Source: Geothrix sp. 21YS21S-2 (lineage in GTDB: Bacteria > Acidobacteriota > Holophagae > Holophagales > Holophagaceae). Taken from it: a DNA stretch of 64,000 nucleotides. The stretch is taken from positions 778,001 to 842,000 of the forward strand of contig NZ_CP132910.1 of the NCBI RefSeq assembly GCF_030846775.1, in the 5' to 3' direction. The notes beneath the pieces are model-generated. The model searched no databases. It was not told where the DNA came from and saw nothing but the letters and a program-made list of their open reading frames with translations. Positions 8,922-20,477 of the stretch are shown piece by piece. Position numbers and translations under genes: made by a program. Within the stretch, counting starts at the first letter, position 1, and the number at the start of each line of letters is the position of its first letter.

Positions 8922-10310
8922 ATGGCGGAGACAAAGGACACCCTGACCGCCCCGGAGCTCCGCAGGCTCATGGACGCGGGACGCTGGTACCGCCTCAGGC
9001 GGGCCCTGGATGCGCTGCACCCCGCGGACGTGGCCGAACTCCTGGAGGGCGTGGGCGCGTCCCAGGAGATCCTCCTTCTCCGGCTCCTGGGAAAGCGCCA
9101 GGGCGAGATCTTCGCCTACCTGCCCACCTTCCAGCAACGTCGAATCCTCAGGAAGACCGCCCCGGAGCAGCTGGCGCAGCTGGTGGGCGCGCTGCCGCCG
9201 GACGACCGGACCCAGCTGCTGGCCAAGCTGCCCCTGCCCGTCGCGCACACACTGCTCGGTCGCCTTCCCGCATCGGAACTGAAGCAGGGCCTGGCCCTGC
9301 TCAGCTACAAGGACAACACGGCCGGACGCTACATGACGCCGCAGTATGCCTCGATCCTGCCCGGCATGACGGCCCGGGAGGCCCTGGAGGCCATCCGCAC
9401 CACGGGCCGGGGCAAGGAAACCCTGAATGTCATCTACATCGTCGACGAGGACGGCAGGCTGGTGGAGGACCTGAGGCTGGGGTCACTGGTCCTGGCCGAC
9501 CCGGCCATGCTGGTCACCGATATCACCGACCCGGGCCTGGTGGCCCTGCTCGACACCGCGCCCGTGGGGGAGGTCCTGCAGGCCTTCGAGAAGTACGACC
9601 GGGTCGCCCTGCCGGTGGTGGACCAGGCCCAGCAGATGCTGGGCATCATCACCATCGACGACGTGGTGGACGTGGCCGAGGCCCGGGCCACCCGGGACAT
9701 CCAGAAGATGGGCGGCGTCGAGGCCCTGGACATGCCCTACGCCGATTCCGGCTTCTGGGCCATGGTCCGCAAGCGCGGCGGGTGGCTGGCGGTGCTGTTC
9801 CTGGGGGAGATGCTCACGGCGACGGCCATGGGCCACTACGAGAAGGAGATCGCCAAGGCGGTGGTGCTGGCCCTGTTCGTGCCGCTGATCATCAGCACCG
9901 GGGGCAATTCCGGGTCCCAGGCCACCTCCCTGATCATCCGGGCCCTGGCCCTGCAGGAGCTCAAGCTGAGGGACTGGATCCGGGTCTTCCGCCGGGAGCT
10001 GTTTTCAGGGCTCGCCCTGGGCGGCGGCCTGGGCGCGATCGGCTTCACCCGGATCGTGATCTGGCAGCGCATGGGCCTCGCGAACTACGGCCACAACTAC
10101 ATCCTGGTGGCCCTCACCGTCTGGATGAGCCTGACCGGGGTGGTGCTCTTCGGCACCCTGGCCGGGAGCATGCTGCCCTTCCTGCTGCGCCGCTTCGGCT
10201 TCGACCCGGCGACGAGCTCGGCCCCCTTCGTCGCGACGCTGGTGGACGTCACGGGGCTGGTGATCTACTTCCAGGTGGCCTCCATGATCCTCAAGGGGAC
10301 CATCCTCTGA
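8922..10310 (+). CDS. mgtE: Magnesium transporter MgtE
   Basis: A 462-residue protein with the MgtE domain order. The cytosolic N domain of helical repeats covers about residues 10-130 and a CBS pair about 140-265. Five transmembrane helices span roughly 285-460, including the conserved PLIISTGGNSGSQA pore segment. The N and CBS domains sense cytosolic magnesium and close the channel when it is plentiful. GGGAGAG stands just before the ATG. No M-box or other magnesium riboswitch is visible in the short 80-base gap to ettA, so control is probably post-translational. Confidence 0.95.
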   Translation: MAETKDTLTAPELRRLMDAGRWYRLRRALDALHPADVAELLEGVGASQEILLLRLLGKRQGEIFAYLPTFQQRRILRKTAPEQLAQLVGALPPDDRTQLLAKLPLPVAHTLLGRLPASELKQGLALLSYKDNTAGRYMTPQYASILPGMTAREALEAIRTTGRGKETLNVIYIVDEDGRLVEDLRLGSLVLADPAMLVTDITDPGLVALLDTAPVGEVLQAFEKYDRVALPVVDQAQQMLGIITIDDVVDVAEARATRDIQKMGGVEALDMPYADSGFWAMVRKRGGWLAVLFLGEMLTATAMGHYEKEIAKAVVLALFVPLIISTGGNSGSQATSLIIRALALQELKLRDWIRVFRRELFSGLALGGGLGAIGFTRIVIWQRMGLANYGHNYILVALTVWMSLTGVVLFGTLAGSMLPFLLRRFGFDPATSSAPFVATLVDVTGLVIYFQVASMILKGTIL

Positions 10311-10443
10311 GCATGGATTCTGCAGTTGAAGTCCCAGGGCTTGCTGAAATCTCGACAGCCACGCCTCCGTTGTGGACAGGCGGAGCACCGCCTGTCGCCC
10401 ACGCCGGCCCAAAACGGCCGCGCAGGTGAAAATCGAATAAGTC

Positions 10444-10457
10444 TTGATCCAGATCAA
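10444..10457. promoter_or_regulatory. FNR/CRP-type binding site
   Basis: The sequence TTGATCCAGATCAA is a perfect match to the FNR consensus TTGAT-N4-ATCAA. It lies 46 bases before the ATG of the ferredoxin-like gene. A site centred near -41.5 would put the transcription start about 10 bases before that ATG. Activation under low oxygen by an FNR/Dnr-family regulator is inferred; no such regulator gene lies in the window. Confidence 0.75.
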
Positions 10458-10503
10458 GGCGCCGTTCCCGCGCGCCCGTCATGCTTGGTCCCCGGGAGAC
10501 GCC

Positions 10504-11325
10504 ATGGAACGCCAGATCATCCGCATCGACGAGGACCTGTGTGACGGCTGCGGCCTTTGCGCCGACGGCTGCCCCGAAGGGGCCCTGCAGATCATCGACG
10601 GCAAGGCCCGCCTGGTGAGCGAGATCACCTGCGACGGGCTCGGGGCCTGCATCGGCGAGTGCCCCCAGGGGGCCATCGAGGTGGAGACCCGGGAGGCCGC
10701 CCCGTACGACGAGCGAAAGACCATCGACAACATCCTGCCCAAGGGACCCAACACCCTCAAGGCCCACCTCAAACACCTCCACCACCACGCCCAGACCGCC
10801 TACCTCAAGGAAGCCGAGGCCTACCTGGCCGAGCTCCAGGTCGCCATCCCCCCGTACAAGGAGAAACCCATGGGCTGTCCCGGTTCCGCCCCCCGCAACC
10901 TCGAACGCGCCGCGGCCCCCGCCCCGGCCGAGGGCCTCCAGAGCCAGCTCAGCCACTGGCCCGTGCAGATGCACCTCATCTCGCCCATGAACCCGGTCTT
11001 CCACAAGGCCGACCTGCTCCTGGCCGCCGACTGCGTGGCCTTCGCCCTGCCCGACTTCAACCAGAAGTGGCTGCCCGGCAAGAAGGTGGCCATCGCCTGC
11101 CCCAAGCTGGACACCAACCAGGAATCCTACGTCGCCAAGCTCACGGCCCTCATCGACGAGGCCCAGGTGAACACCATCACCGTCATGATCATGGAGGTGC
11201 CCTGCTGCGGCGGCCTCCTGCGCTGCGCCCAGGTGGCGGCCCAGGCGGCGAAGCGCCGGGTGCCCCTCAAGGTGGTGGTGGTCGGCGTCGACGGGGAAAT
11301 CCGAAAAGAGGACTGGGTCGCCTGA
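10504..11325 (+). CDS. 4Fe-4S ferredoxin-type protein, probably anaerobically induced
   Basis: A 273-residue soluble protein. Residues about 10-65 form a bacterial ferredoxin fold with two cysteine sets: CDGCGLCADGC and CDGLGAC with ECPQG. The second set has an altered spacing. The remaining 200 residues include a cysteine pair in a PCCGG segment (near residue 235), which resembles CCG-type redox domains. Its partner is unknown. Similar proteins are found beside hybrid-cluster proteins and nitrosative-stress genes in other bacteria, but no such neighbour is here. The ATG is chosen because the ferredoxin fold begins at once. A longer frame reaching back to 10444 would run through the FNR-type site. 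Confidence 0.85.
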   Translation: MERQIIRIDEDLCDGCGLCADGCPEGALQIIDGKARLVSEITCDGLGACIGECPQGAIEVETREAAPYDERKTIDNILPKGPNTLKAHLKHLHHHAQTAYLKEAEAYLAELQVAIPPYKEKPMGCPGSAPRNLERAAAPAPAEGLQSQLSHWPVQMHLISPMNPVFHKADLLLAADCVAFALPDFNQKWLPGKKVAIACPKLDTNQESYVAKLTALIDEAQVNTITVMIMEVPCCGGLLRCAQVAAQAAKRRVPLKVVVVGVDGEIRKEDWVA

Positions 11326-11384
11326 TCCGCCCCCTTTTCCGGTGAACATGAGTCCGCGTATCATTCGGAAGTCGCGGAGGCTCC

Positions 11385-12524
11385 ATGAAGATCGCCGTCC
11401 CAGTCGAGGTCCGGCCCGGTGAGAACCGGGTCGCGCTGGACCCCGAGTCCTGCCGGAAGCTGGTGCAGGCCGGGGCCGAGGTGGCCGTCGAGCCGGGCGC
11501 CGGGGAGCGGGCCTTCTTCCCGGACGAGGCCTACCGCCAGGCGGGGGCGACGCTCGGCGATCCCTGGGACGCGGACCTGGTCCTGAAGGTCAACGCCCCC
11601 ATGGAGCGCCCCGGCGGCGCCCTCGAGGCCGACCTCCTGAAGCCCGGCGCGATCCTCCTGGCCTCCCTCTTCCCCACCCGGCACCTGGACGCCATGCAGC
11701 GGCTGGCGGCCCGGGGCGTGACGGCCTTCTCCACCGACTGCATCCCCCGCACCACCCGGGCCCAGGCCATGGACACCCTCTCCAGCCAGGCCAACATCAC
11801 GGGCTACAAGGGCGTGCTGCTGGGCGCGGCTGAGTTCCCGGGCTACTTCCCGATGTTCATGACCGCCGCGGGCACCACGCCCCAGGCCAAGGTCTTCGTC
11901 ATCGGGGCGGGCGTGGCCGGGCTGCAGGCCATCGCCACCGCCCGGCGCCTGGGGGCCAGCGTCAGCGCCACCGACGTGCGCCCCGAGGTGCGCGAGCAGA
12001 TCGAGTCCGTGGGCGGCAAGTACGTGGGCATCGACGTGAAGGCCCACGCCGGCGGAGGGTACGCAGCGGAATTGTCCGCGGAGGACAAGGCCCTCCAGGC
12101 CCGCATGCTGGCCGGACACTGCGCGGGCATGGACGTGGTGGTCACCACCGCGCTCATCGGGGGCGTCTTCGCGCCCAGGCTCCTGGACGAGGCCATCGTG
12201 GCCACCATGAAGCCCGGGTCGGTGATCGTGGACCTGGGGGCCGACGGCGGCGGCAACTGCACCCTGAGCCGGCCCGGGGAGACCGTGACGGCCCACGGGG
12301 TGCGGATCCTGGCCCCCCTCAACCTGCCTTCCACCCTGCCCCGGGCCGCCAGCACCCTCTTCGCCCGCAACCTCCTCAACTTCGTCCTGGCCTTCTGGGA
12401 CAAGGACGCCGGGAGCCTGCGCCTGGACCGGGAGGACGACATCCAGAAGGGCTGCGTGGTCACCCGGGATGGCGAGATCGTCCACGGCCCCACCCTCCAG
12501 GCCCTTGAAAGGAGCCACCCGTGA
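11385..12524 (+). CDS. pntAA: Proton-translocating NAD(P) transhydrogenase subunit alpha part 1 (NAD-binding)
   Basis: A 379-residue soluble dI component. It has the N-terminal alanine-dehydrogenase-like domain with conserved RPGENRVALDP, the mobile loop region, and a Rossmann fold with GAGVAGLQA near residue 173. This subunit binds NADH and passes hydride to NADP bound by PntB, coupled to proton entry. GGAGG lies just before the ATG. The stop overlaps pntAB by four bases, so the three transhydrogenase genes form one operon. The gap to the ferredoxin-like gene is 59 bases, so read-through from the FNR-controlled promoter is possible. Confidence 0.96.
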   Translation: MKIAVPVEVRPGENRVALDPESCRKLVQAGAEVAVEPGAGERAFFPDEAYRQAGATLGDPWDADLVLKVNAPMERPGGALEADLLKPGAILLASLFPTRHLDAMQRLAARGVTAFSTDCIPRTTRAQAMDTLSSQANITGYKGVLLGAAEFPGYFPMFMTAAGTTPQAKVFVIGAGVAGLQAIATARRLGASVSATDVRPEVREQIESVGGKYVGIDVKAHAGGGYAAELSAEDKALQARMLAGHCAGMDVVVTTALIGGVFAPRLLDEAIVATMKPGSVIVDLGADGGGNCTLSRPGETVTAHGVRILAPLNLPSTLPRAASTLFARNLLNFVLAFWDKDAGSLRLDREDDIQKGCVVTRDGEIVHGPTLQALERSHP

Positions 12525-12822
12525 CCCACGGCCCCGTCGACATCATGGGCGCGCTCTTCGTGTTCATGCTGGCCACCTTCATCGGCCTCATGTCCATCCA
12601 GCGCGTGTCCCGGCTCCTGCACACGCCGCTCATGAGCCTGACCAACGCCATCTCCGCCATCGCGGTGGTGGGCGCCATCATCGTCTCGGCCGGCTCCCAC
12701 CAGCCCTGGTGGGTCACGGCCCTGGGCCTGGCGGCCATCTTCTGCTCCACCACGAACATCGTCAGCGGCTTCCTCATCACGGACCGCATGCTGAAGATGT
12801 TCAAGAAGCGGGAGGGCGCCAA

Positions 12823-12826
<4 letters not shown>
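12521..12826 (+). CDS. pntAB: NAD(P) transhydrogenase subunit alpha part 2 (membrane)
   Basis: A 101-residue membrane protein with three hydrophobic helices and the conserved C-terminal segment CSTTNIVSGFLITDRML. It supplies part of the proton channel (dII) of the three-subunit transhydrogenase. The split of the alpha subunit into AA and AB is usual in alphaproteobacteria and many other phyla. ATG overlaps the pntAA stop by four bases and the stop overlaps the pntB start by four bases, which implies coupled translation and a fixed ratio. Confidence 0.95.
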
Positions 12827-14241
<1,415 letters not shown>

Positions 14242-14301
14242 CGGTTGCCGGCCGCGCGCCCATAGTTATTGGCATTTCCAGCAAGGCCGGAGGGAGCGTC
14301 G

Positions 14302-16317
14302 ATGAGGAACAACCAGCCCGTGACCAGGGTGGAACGGCATCTGGAGGACGGAGCCTTCATCGTCTCCATGACCGATACCCGGGGCGTCATCACCTTCGCC
14401 AACGACGAGTTCGTGCGGGTGAGCGGCTACACCCGGGAGGAGCTGCTGGGCCAGCCCCACAACCTCGTGCGCCATCCCGACATGCCCCCCTCGGCCTTCG
14501 CGGACCTGTGGGCCACCCTCGGCCGCGGCGAGACCTGGCAGGGCATGGTGAAGAACCGCGCCAAATCGGGGGACTTCTACTGGGTGGACACCACGGTCTC
14601 GGCCATCGTCGAACACGGGAAGCTGGAGGGCTACGTCTCCATCCGCAGCAAGCCCGACCGGATCCAGGTGGAGGAGGCCGAGCTCCTGTATGCCGGCATC
14701 CGGGCCGGCAAGGCGGCCGAGACGGTGTTCCGCCAGCCCTGGATCACCTTTCCCCGGATGCTCTTCACGACCCGCATCTGGATGACCGCCAGCCTGATCC
14801 TGGCCATCATCGGCCTTTTCTCCCTGCTCAACTTCTTCTCCTTCATGGGCAACTTCAACGCCGCCACGGGCGTGGGGGAGCGGGACCTGCCCGGGGCCCT
14901 GTCGGCCGACGAGATGGCCTACCAGACCGTACAGATCCAGCAGTTCTTCACCGACGCCTGCCTCACGGGCCACGCGGACGCGCTCAAGGAGGCCGAGGGC
15001 GCCGCCGCGGCCTTCCGGACAGCCCTGGCCGACTACCGGCGGAGCGTCCAGGACGATCCCCGCGCCCCCGGCCGGGCCCTCGAAGGCGACCTGGACGCCC
15101 TGGTGGCCACCGGCCGGACCATGTACGAGGCCTACCGGGGCAAGGGCCAGGCCGAAGGCAACCGGGTCATGGAGACCTTCGACGCCTCCTCGGCCCGGCT
15201 CAGCAAGGCCGTGCTGGCCCTGCGGGAGCGGGAGGTGGGCGATGTCCGCGCCAGACTGGGCGGCATCACCCGCGCCTCCCGCGCGAACCTGTGGGCCATC
15301 ACCCTGGGGGGCCTGGCCGCCTTCCTGGTGTGCATGTTCCTCTTCCACCGGCTGGTCAAGACCCTGTCCAACCAGCTGGGCAGCGACCCCCTCGTGGCCA
15401 TGGGCATCGCCCGGGCCATCGCCGGGGGCGACCTGCACGCGGAGATACGCACCCGCCTGGGCGACCGCACCAGCCTCCTGGCGGCCCTGAGGATCATGCA
15501 GTCCCACCTGAAGGGCATGATCAACCGCATCCACTTCGACGCCATGCGGGTGACCGAACACGGCGCCACGTTCGCCGCCGCCAACGCGGCCGTCAGCGCC
15601 CATTCCCGCGAACTGGCCCGGAACGCCGAGGACCAGCGGGCTTCCGCCGAACGCATGGCCGCTGCGGTGGCCGAGCTGTCGGGCTCCATCCAGGACGTGT
15701 CCGCCCACGCCCGGGACAGCCATCTGCGAGCCATGAAGGCCGTGGAGACGGCCCAGCAGGGCGACCGATCCGGGGAGGCCGCCATCCAGGCCATGGGCCG
15801 GGTCGCGGACACCACCGCCCAGGTGGTGGCCGCCGTGCAGGTGATCCAGGAGATCGCCCGGCAGACCAACCTCCTGTCCCTCAACGCCGCCATCGAGGCG
15901 GCCAAGGCCGGAGCGGCCGGGAAGGGCTTCGCCGTGGTGGCCGAGGAAGTGCGCAAGCTGGCCGAACGCAGCAGCGCCGCCGCCCGGGAGATCGCCGAAC
16001 TCATCCAGGGCAGCGACCGGGCCATCGCCGAAGGCCAGACCACCGTCCAGGAGGCCGTCCACGCCCTGGGCGTCATCAAGGACCTGGTCGGGCAGGTGAC
16101 CGCCATGTCCATGGAGATCGGCTCGGCCTCCGAACAGCAGTCCCGGGCCAGCGCCGACGTGGCGCAGCAGGTGGCCGCGGATGCCCGCAAGGCCGTCGCC
16201 AACGCCGAGGCCAGCCTCCGGCTGTCGGCCACCGTGGAGGCCACCGCCGCCGCCTCGGGCCGGCTCACCGTCACCGCCGAAGGCCTGGTGGGCCTCGTGG
16301 AACGTTTCCAGGTCTGA
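14302..16317 (+). CDS. PAS-containing methyl-accepting chemotaxis protein, Aer-like
   Basis: A 671-residue chemoreceptor. Residues about 10-120 form a PAS domain with the Aer hallmark [17 protein letters not shown], the flavin-binding type used in energy taxis. Two hydrophobic helices (about 155-180 and 330-355) enclose a helical sensory segment of about 150 residues. That segment is longer than in E. coli Aer, so both PAS and periplasmic input are possible. A HAMP-like stretch and the MCP signalling hairpin follow, with the tip around [25 protein letters not shown] lies eight bases before the ATG. An ATG at 14269 in the same frame lacks such a site. It stands alone, away from che genes. Confidence 0.92.
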   Translation: MRNNQPVTRVERHLEDGAFIVSMTDTRGVITFANDEFVRVSGYTREELLGQPHNLVRHPDMPPSAFADLWATLGRGETWQGMVKNRAKSGDFYWVDTTVSAIVEHGKLEGYVSIRSKPDRIQVEEAELLYAGIRAGKAAETVFRQPWITFPRMLFTTRIWMTASLILAIIGLFSLLNFFSFMGNFNAATGVGERDLPGALSADEMAYQTVQIQQFFTDACLTGHADALKEAEGAAAAFRTALADYRRSVQDDPRAPGRALEGDLDALVATGRTMYEAYRGKGQAEGNRVMETFDASSARLSKAVLALREREVGDVRARLGGITRASRANLWAITLGGLAAFLVCMFLFHRLVKTLSNQLGSDPLVAMGIARAIAGGDLHAEIRTRLGDRTSLLAALRIMQSHLKGMINRIHFDAMRVTEHGATFAAANAAVSAHSRELARNAEDQRASAERMAAAVAELSGSIQDVSAHARDSHLRAMKAVETAQQGDRSGEAAIQAMGRVADTTAQVVAAVQVIQEIARQTNLLSLNAAIEAAKAGAAGKGFAVVAEEVRKLAERSSAAAREIAELIQGSDRAIAEGQTTVQEAVHALGVIKDLVGQVTAMSMEIGSASEQQSRASADVAQQVAADARKAVANAEASLRLSATVEATAAASGRLTVTAEGLVGLVERFQV

Positions 16318-16373
16318 AACCAATCCCGGAGAATGGGCACCCCTCCCGTATCGAACGACCGGGAGGAGTGTCC

Positions 16374-18131
16374 ATGACCGCAAACTCGATCCGCTGTCCC
16401 AGGCTGGTGCTGGGCATGGCCTGCATGCTCGCCGCCGGGGCCCTGGCCCAGGCGGCGCCCACCAGCCGCCAGAAGGCCCTGGCCCATTCCCGGCGCCTGC
16501 AGGCTGAAATCCGGGCCTGCAAGAAGGCTGCCCGGGAGGCTCGCAGCGCGGAGGAACCGGCCCCGCAGGCGCCAGCGCTTCGCCCGCCCGCCGCAGCGCG
16601 TCCCAGGCTGGGCGGGGTGTTCTGCATGGCCCTGCTGGGCATGAGCGCCCTCACGGACCCGGCGGTCCTCCAGGCGCTTGCCCAGACGGACCCGACCGAC
16701 CGCTATCTGACCGAGGCCACGAACGGTCTGGCCGCCTTGGATCCCGTGTGCGGCCCGGCGGCCCTGGCGGGCCGGGTCCTCCCCCCCTGCGATCCGGACT
16801 ACCGGGCCGGCGTCCTCTCCCAGGCCCGGGGCATCCTGGCCCAGGCGCGGCGCCTGTTCCAGGATCCGGAGGTCCTGGGCGCGGGCTGGTGCCTGCGCGG
16901 CGAGTCCGTGGCCGAGGCCAAGGAGCGCATCGCGCTGCTCCAGAGCGATCAGCTGGCGGAATTCGACCGGGTGAGCGCGCAGGCCACGGCTCTCATGCTC
17001 CAGCTCAACCGGGATGCCTTCCGGGTGCAGGCGGCCGGGGCGGGCCTCCACCTCGGGCAATCGGCCCTCCTGGCCGCGGGCGGAGGGGAAGTCGCCGCCA
17101 CGGCCGCCTTCGCCCTGGGGCAGGTGGGCGAAAGCCTGGCGGCCGTCGGGTACGTGATCGGGGGCGTCGCCGACGGCTTCGGCGAGGTGGGCTCCCTGAC
17201 CCTCGCAAAGCGGGCCGCCTACCAGCGTTACGCCAACGCCCAGGACGCCCTGGCCCTGAACTGCACGGGTGCCCCGGAGACGGCGGACGACGCCAGCCTC
17301 ACGAGCCTGACCTCCCCCCTGTCCGCCATGGATACCGCGCTGCGTGGGATGTCCGAGGGCTGCGCCCTTGCGGCCCGGCACCACCTGGACCTCCCCGTGT
17401 GCGGCGCGCAGGTGGCCGAGGCGTTCCGCTCCCATAACGCCACCATCGCCCACCTCTATTCCCACGGCATCGCCTGCCTGACCGCGGGCATCCTGCGAGG
17501 GCGCCAGGCCCCCTGCCCCACCACGCCCCTGTCCGACGCCCGCAGCCGCTCCGACACGTTCACCTACTTCGACGAGTTCGCGGGCCTGGTCGGCGCGGCC
17601 GGGGACTGGACCCTGAGCCTGGGCAACGGCCTGTTCGCCGGTTCCAGGGGTCTCATCCTCGCGGCCAACGCCGCCGCCCGGGCCGGATCCACCGCGGAGG
17701 CCGCCGATCTGTTCACCGGGGCCGGCGCCGTGGCCCTCTCGGCCGGCACCGTCTACGCCGAGGGTTTCGATCTGCTCCGGATCGCCGCCCTGTCGCGGGT
17801 CTGGCTCACGGAGGTCATCCAGACCTTCAACGCCGAGAGCATGGCCCACCTGAACGCGCGGGAGGCCGAGGATGCCGTCCTCGCCAGCTCCGCCCCCGAA
17901 GGGGAGTCCTCCACCGCCGAGCCCATCCCCTTCGTCCTGGCGGTATCCGGCACGCCCCAGGCGGCCTCCGGCACCGCTCCGGCCGAGGTTCTCGTCCTGG
18001 CCGGGCTCTCCAGCTCGGGCCCGACGGACGGCGCCACCAGCGGCGCCCCCCGGGCGCGGACGTCCGGCCTGCTGGATCTGGTGCGGCGCCTGCTGCCCTG
18101 CCCGAGGCGGGCTGCGGAAGGGGATCTGTGA
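16374..18131 (+). CDS. Large secreted protein of unknown function
   Basis: A 585-residue protein that I do not recognise. It has a signal peptide (hydrophobic core LVLGMACMLAAGALAQA) and then a basic, proline-rich region to about residue 80. The main body is rich in Ala, Gly and Leu and contains about a dozen cysteines outside the signal peptide, possibly disulfide-bonded after export. Hydrophobic Ala/Gly-rich helices around residues 220-290 and 410-470 could be membrane-active or bundle-forming. The C-terminus has a Ser/Thr/Pro-rich segment and a basic tail (RRLLPCPRRAAEG). GGGAGGAG precedes the ATG. It lies between a chemoreceptor and an ABC transporter, but the gaps do not prove an operon. 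Confidence 0.75.
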   Translation: MTANSIRCPRLVLGMACMLAAGALAQAAPTSRQKALAHSRRLQAEIRACKKAAREARSAEEPAPQAPALRPPAAARPRLGGVFCMALLGMSALTDPAVLQALAQTDPTDRYLTEATNGLAALDPVCGPAALAGRVLPPCDPDYRAGVLSQARGILAQARRLFQDPEVLGAGWCLRGESVAEAKERIALLQSDQLAEFDRVSAQATALMLQLNRDAFRVQAAGAGLHLGQSALLAAGGGEVAATAAFALGQVGESLAAVGYVIGGVADGFGEVGSLTLAKRAAYQRYANAQDALALNCTGAPETADDASLTSLTSPLSAMDTALRGMSEGCALAARHHLDLPVCGAQVAEAFRSHNATIAHLYSHGIACLTAGILRGRQAPCPTTPLSDARSRSDTFTYFDEFAGLVGAAGDWTLSLGNGLFAGSRGLILAANAAARAGSTAEAADLFTGAGAVALSAGTVYAEGFDLLRIAALSRVWLTEVIQTFNAESMAHLNAREAEDAVLASSAPEGESSTAEPIPFVLAVSGTPQAASGTAPAEVLVLAGLSSSGPTDGATSGAPRARTSGLLDLVRRLLPCPRRAAEGDL

Positions 18132-18165
18132 GGAACCCGGCCCCGCTTTGCGCTAGGTTAGGTCC

Positions 18166-18912
18166 ATGGATTACGCCCTCGACCTCCAGGATCTCACCAA
18201 GACCTTCGGCGACAAGGTGGCCGTGGACGGCCTGACCCTCCGGTTGCCGCCGGGCAGCTTCCTCGGCCTCCTGGGCCGCAACGGCGCCGGCAAGAGCACC
18301 ACCCTGAAGATGGTGACGGGCCTCCTGCGGCCCACCCGGGGAACCATCCGGATCCTGGGCCTGGACCTGGCCCAGGACGACCTGGCCATCAAGCGCCGCA
18401 TCGGCGTCATGCCCGAGGAGATGGCGCTGCTCGAATACCTCACCGGACCCCAGTACCTGCGCTTCGTGGGCCGCATGTACGGCCTGCAGGACCCGGTGGC
18501 CGACGCCCGGCGGGAGGAGCTCTTCGGCAAGCTGGACCTGGCGCCCGCCAAGGGGGCCCTGGTGGCCGACTACAGCTACGGCATGAAGAAGAAGCTGGCG
18601 TTCTGCGCGGCCATCCTCCACGGGCCCGAGGTGGTGTTCCTGGACGAGCCCTTCGAGGGCATCGACGCGGTGACCAGCCGCACCATCAAGGACATCCTGG
18701 CCGCCCTGCAGCGCACCGGCGTCACCCTCATCCTCACCTCCCACATCATGGAGGTGGTGGAGAAGCTCTGCCCGACGATCGCCATCCTGGACCAGGGCCG
18801 CCTCCTGGGCTTCGGGCCCCTGGAGGAGCTTCGGGGCGGCGCCGCCAACCTGGAGAGCCTGTTCGTGGAGCTGGTGGGCGGGGCCCGCACGGGAGAGCTC
18901 TCGTGGCTGTGA
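18166..18912 (+). CDS. ABC transporter ATP-binding protein
   Basis: A 248-residue ATPase with Walker A GRNGAGKST near residue 40, Q-loop region near 80 and Walker B VVFLDEP near 155. The signature reads YSYGMKKK instead of the usual LSGGQ, a variant frequent in export-type ABC subunits of the YhaQ/CcmA-like group. It ends within the start of the adjoining permease gene (10-base overlap), so the two form one transporter. The direction is probably export; the cargo is unknown. Confidence 0.92.
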   Translation: MDYALDLQDLTKTFGDKVAVDGLTLRLPPGSFLGLLGRNGAGKSTTLKMVTGLLRPTRGTIRILGLDLAQDDLAIKRRIGVMPEEMALLEYLTGPQYLRFVGRMYGLQDPVADARREELFGKLDLAPAKGALVADYSYGMKKKLAFCAAILHGPEVVFLDEPFEGIDAVTSRTIKDILAALQRTGVTLILTSHIMEVVEKLCPTIAILDQGRLLGFGPLEELRGGAANLESLFVELVGGARTGELSWL

Positions 18913-20477
18913 CCCCGGCCCTCGCCCTCCTCCAGGCCCACCTGCAGGCCACCTGGAACCGGTCCCGGCGGGAGCTGGGGACCTTCGGGCGGGTGATGTA
19001 CGGGGTGTTCCTGGGCCTGGTGGTCCTGCTGTTGGCCCTGCCGACGCTGGGCCTGGCCCTGGTGGGCGGCTGGTACCTGGGCCGGGATCTGGCGAACCCC
19101 GTCCACGCGCGGGTCCTGGGCGGCATCCTGGGGGGCATGGCGCTCTTCGGGGGGCTGGCGGGAGGGGTGGCCGGGGGCAGCCGGGTCCTGGCCTGGGAGG
19201 GCGTCCGCACCTTTCCCGTGAAATTGAGGAGCCTGTTCGCGGCGGAGCTGGTGGCGGGGCTGGGCGATCTCCTGCCCCTGACCGTCGCGCTGACATCGTT
19301 CTTCCTGCTGCTGGGGACCGGGGCCGCCCGGCCCCGGCTCCTGCCGCTCCTGCCGCTGCCCTGGCTGGGGACCGTGGGGGGCCTGCTCTGCATCCAGTAC
19401 CTGGTCAACAGCCTCGCGGTGCGCGCCGTGAAGCGGCTCCAGGTGGGGCTCACCCTCCTGGGGGTGGCGGCCTGGGCGAGCCTGACCCTGCTGCCGGCCC
19501 TGGGCGGAAAGGCCGCCCTGTTCCGCCGGGCCGTCCCGGCCCTCGGGGCCCTGGCCGGGGCCCTCCTGGCCACGCCGCCCCTCCAGTGCGCCGCCGGCCT
19601 CCGGGAGGCCGCCCTGGGCCACTGGGGCGCCGCCCTGGGCCTGCAGGTCTATCCCCTGGCCGCCCTGGGCCTGCTCCTCCTGGTTTCGGCGCGCCTGATG
19701 GCGCGGGAGGCCGAGGGCGCAAGGCCCCAGGCCCGGGGCCGGGAGCGGCTGTGGTCCTTCCCCACCCCCGTCCTGGGCGTGGCGCGCCTCCACTGGCGCA
19801 TCCTCATCTCCAGCCACCTCGGCAAGTTCGGGCTGCTGGTGCCGCTCATGGTGCTGGTGTTCCTCAAGGGCCCGGCCTCCCGGTCCGCGACGGCGGCGCT
19901 GTGGGGCGCGCCGGCGAGCTTCGCCTACCTCGCCCTGTCCGGTGTCCAGATGCAGCTCAACCAGTTCGGCCTGGACGGCCCGGGCGTCAAGACCCTGCTC
20001 CTGCTCCCGCTGACCTCCCGCGACCTGCTGGCCGGCAAGGCCCTGGGCCTCCTGGCCTACATGGGCGCCCAGGCCCTGCTGTTCCTGACCCTGATGGCCG
20101 CCACCGGCAACCTGCCTCCGGCCCAGGCCCTCCCGGCCCTCTGCCTCAGCGGGTGCCTCTTCTTCTACCAGGTGAGCCTGGGGCACTGGACCAGCGCCTG
20201 GCTCCCCCGCCCCATGCCCCGCGACAGCCTGCGCAACCACAACCTCTCCCCGGCCATGGTGTGGCTGGGCATGGGGGCGACCCTGGCCGGCGTGGCGTTC
20301 TTCGGCGGGGCCTGGGCGCTGGCCGTGTGGCTGGCACCGGCCCTTCTCCTGCCGGTCATGGCCCTCCTGCTGGGGTGCGCGGTCCTGGTCCACCGCAGGC
20401 TCGCGCTGCCCCTGGCCGCGCAGTACCTCGACCGGCGCCGGGAGGCGCTGGTGCACGCCCTGGGGAGGAACCCGTGA
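18903..20477 (+). CDS. ABC transporter permease
   Basis: A 524-residue membrane protein with about twelve hydrophobic segments. It has a large central arginine-rich loop near residues 265-290, matching permeases of the YhaP/ABC-2-like export group. The GTG start at 18903 is chosen because GGAGAG lies five bases upstream. A second GTG at 18909 sits exactly in a GTGA overlap with the ATPase stop and is nearly as likely. The stop codon overlaps the start of the hydrolase that follows, so the three genes are co-translated. Confidence 0.85.
   Translation: MAVTPALALLQAHLQATWNRSRRELGTFGRVMYGVFLGLVVLLLALPTLGLALVGGWYLGRDLANPVHARVLGGILGGMALFGGLAGGVAGGSRVLAWEGVRTFPVKLRSLFAAELVAGLGDLLPLTVALTSFFLLLGTGAARPRLLPLLPLPWLGTVGGLLCIQYLVNSLAVRAVKRLQVGLTLLGVAAWASLTLLPALGGKAALFRRAVPALGALAGALLATPPLQCAAGLREAALGHWGAALGLQVYPLAALGLLLLVSARLMAREAEGARPQARGRERLWSFPTPVLGVARLHWRILISSHLGKFGLLVPLMVLVFLKGPASRSATAALWGAPASFAYLALSGVQMQLNQFGLDGPGVKTLLLLPLTSRDLLAGKALGLLAYMGAQALLFLTLMAATGNLPPAQALPALCLSGCLFFYQVSLGHWTSAWLPRPMPRDSLRNHNLSPAMVWLGMGATLAGVAFFGGAWALAVWLAPALLLPVMALLLGCAVLVHRRLALPLAAQYLDRRREALVHALGRNP

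Noticed and set aside
14508-16373. Open frame running from inside the chemoreceptor into the secreted orphan as one 1207-residue protein
   Set aside because: The first part is an out-of-frame shadow of the chemoreceptor. The real gene starts at 16374 with a good ribosome site and signal peptide.
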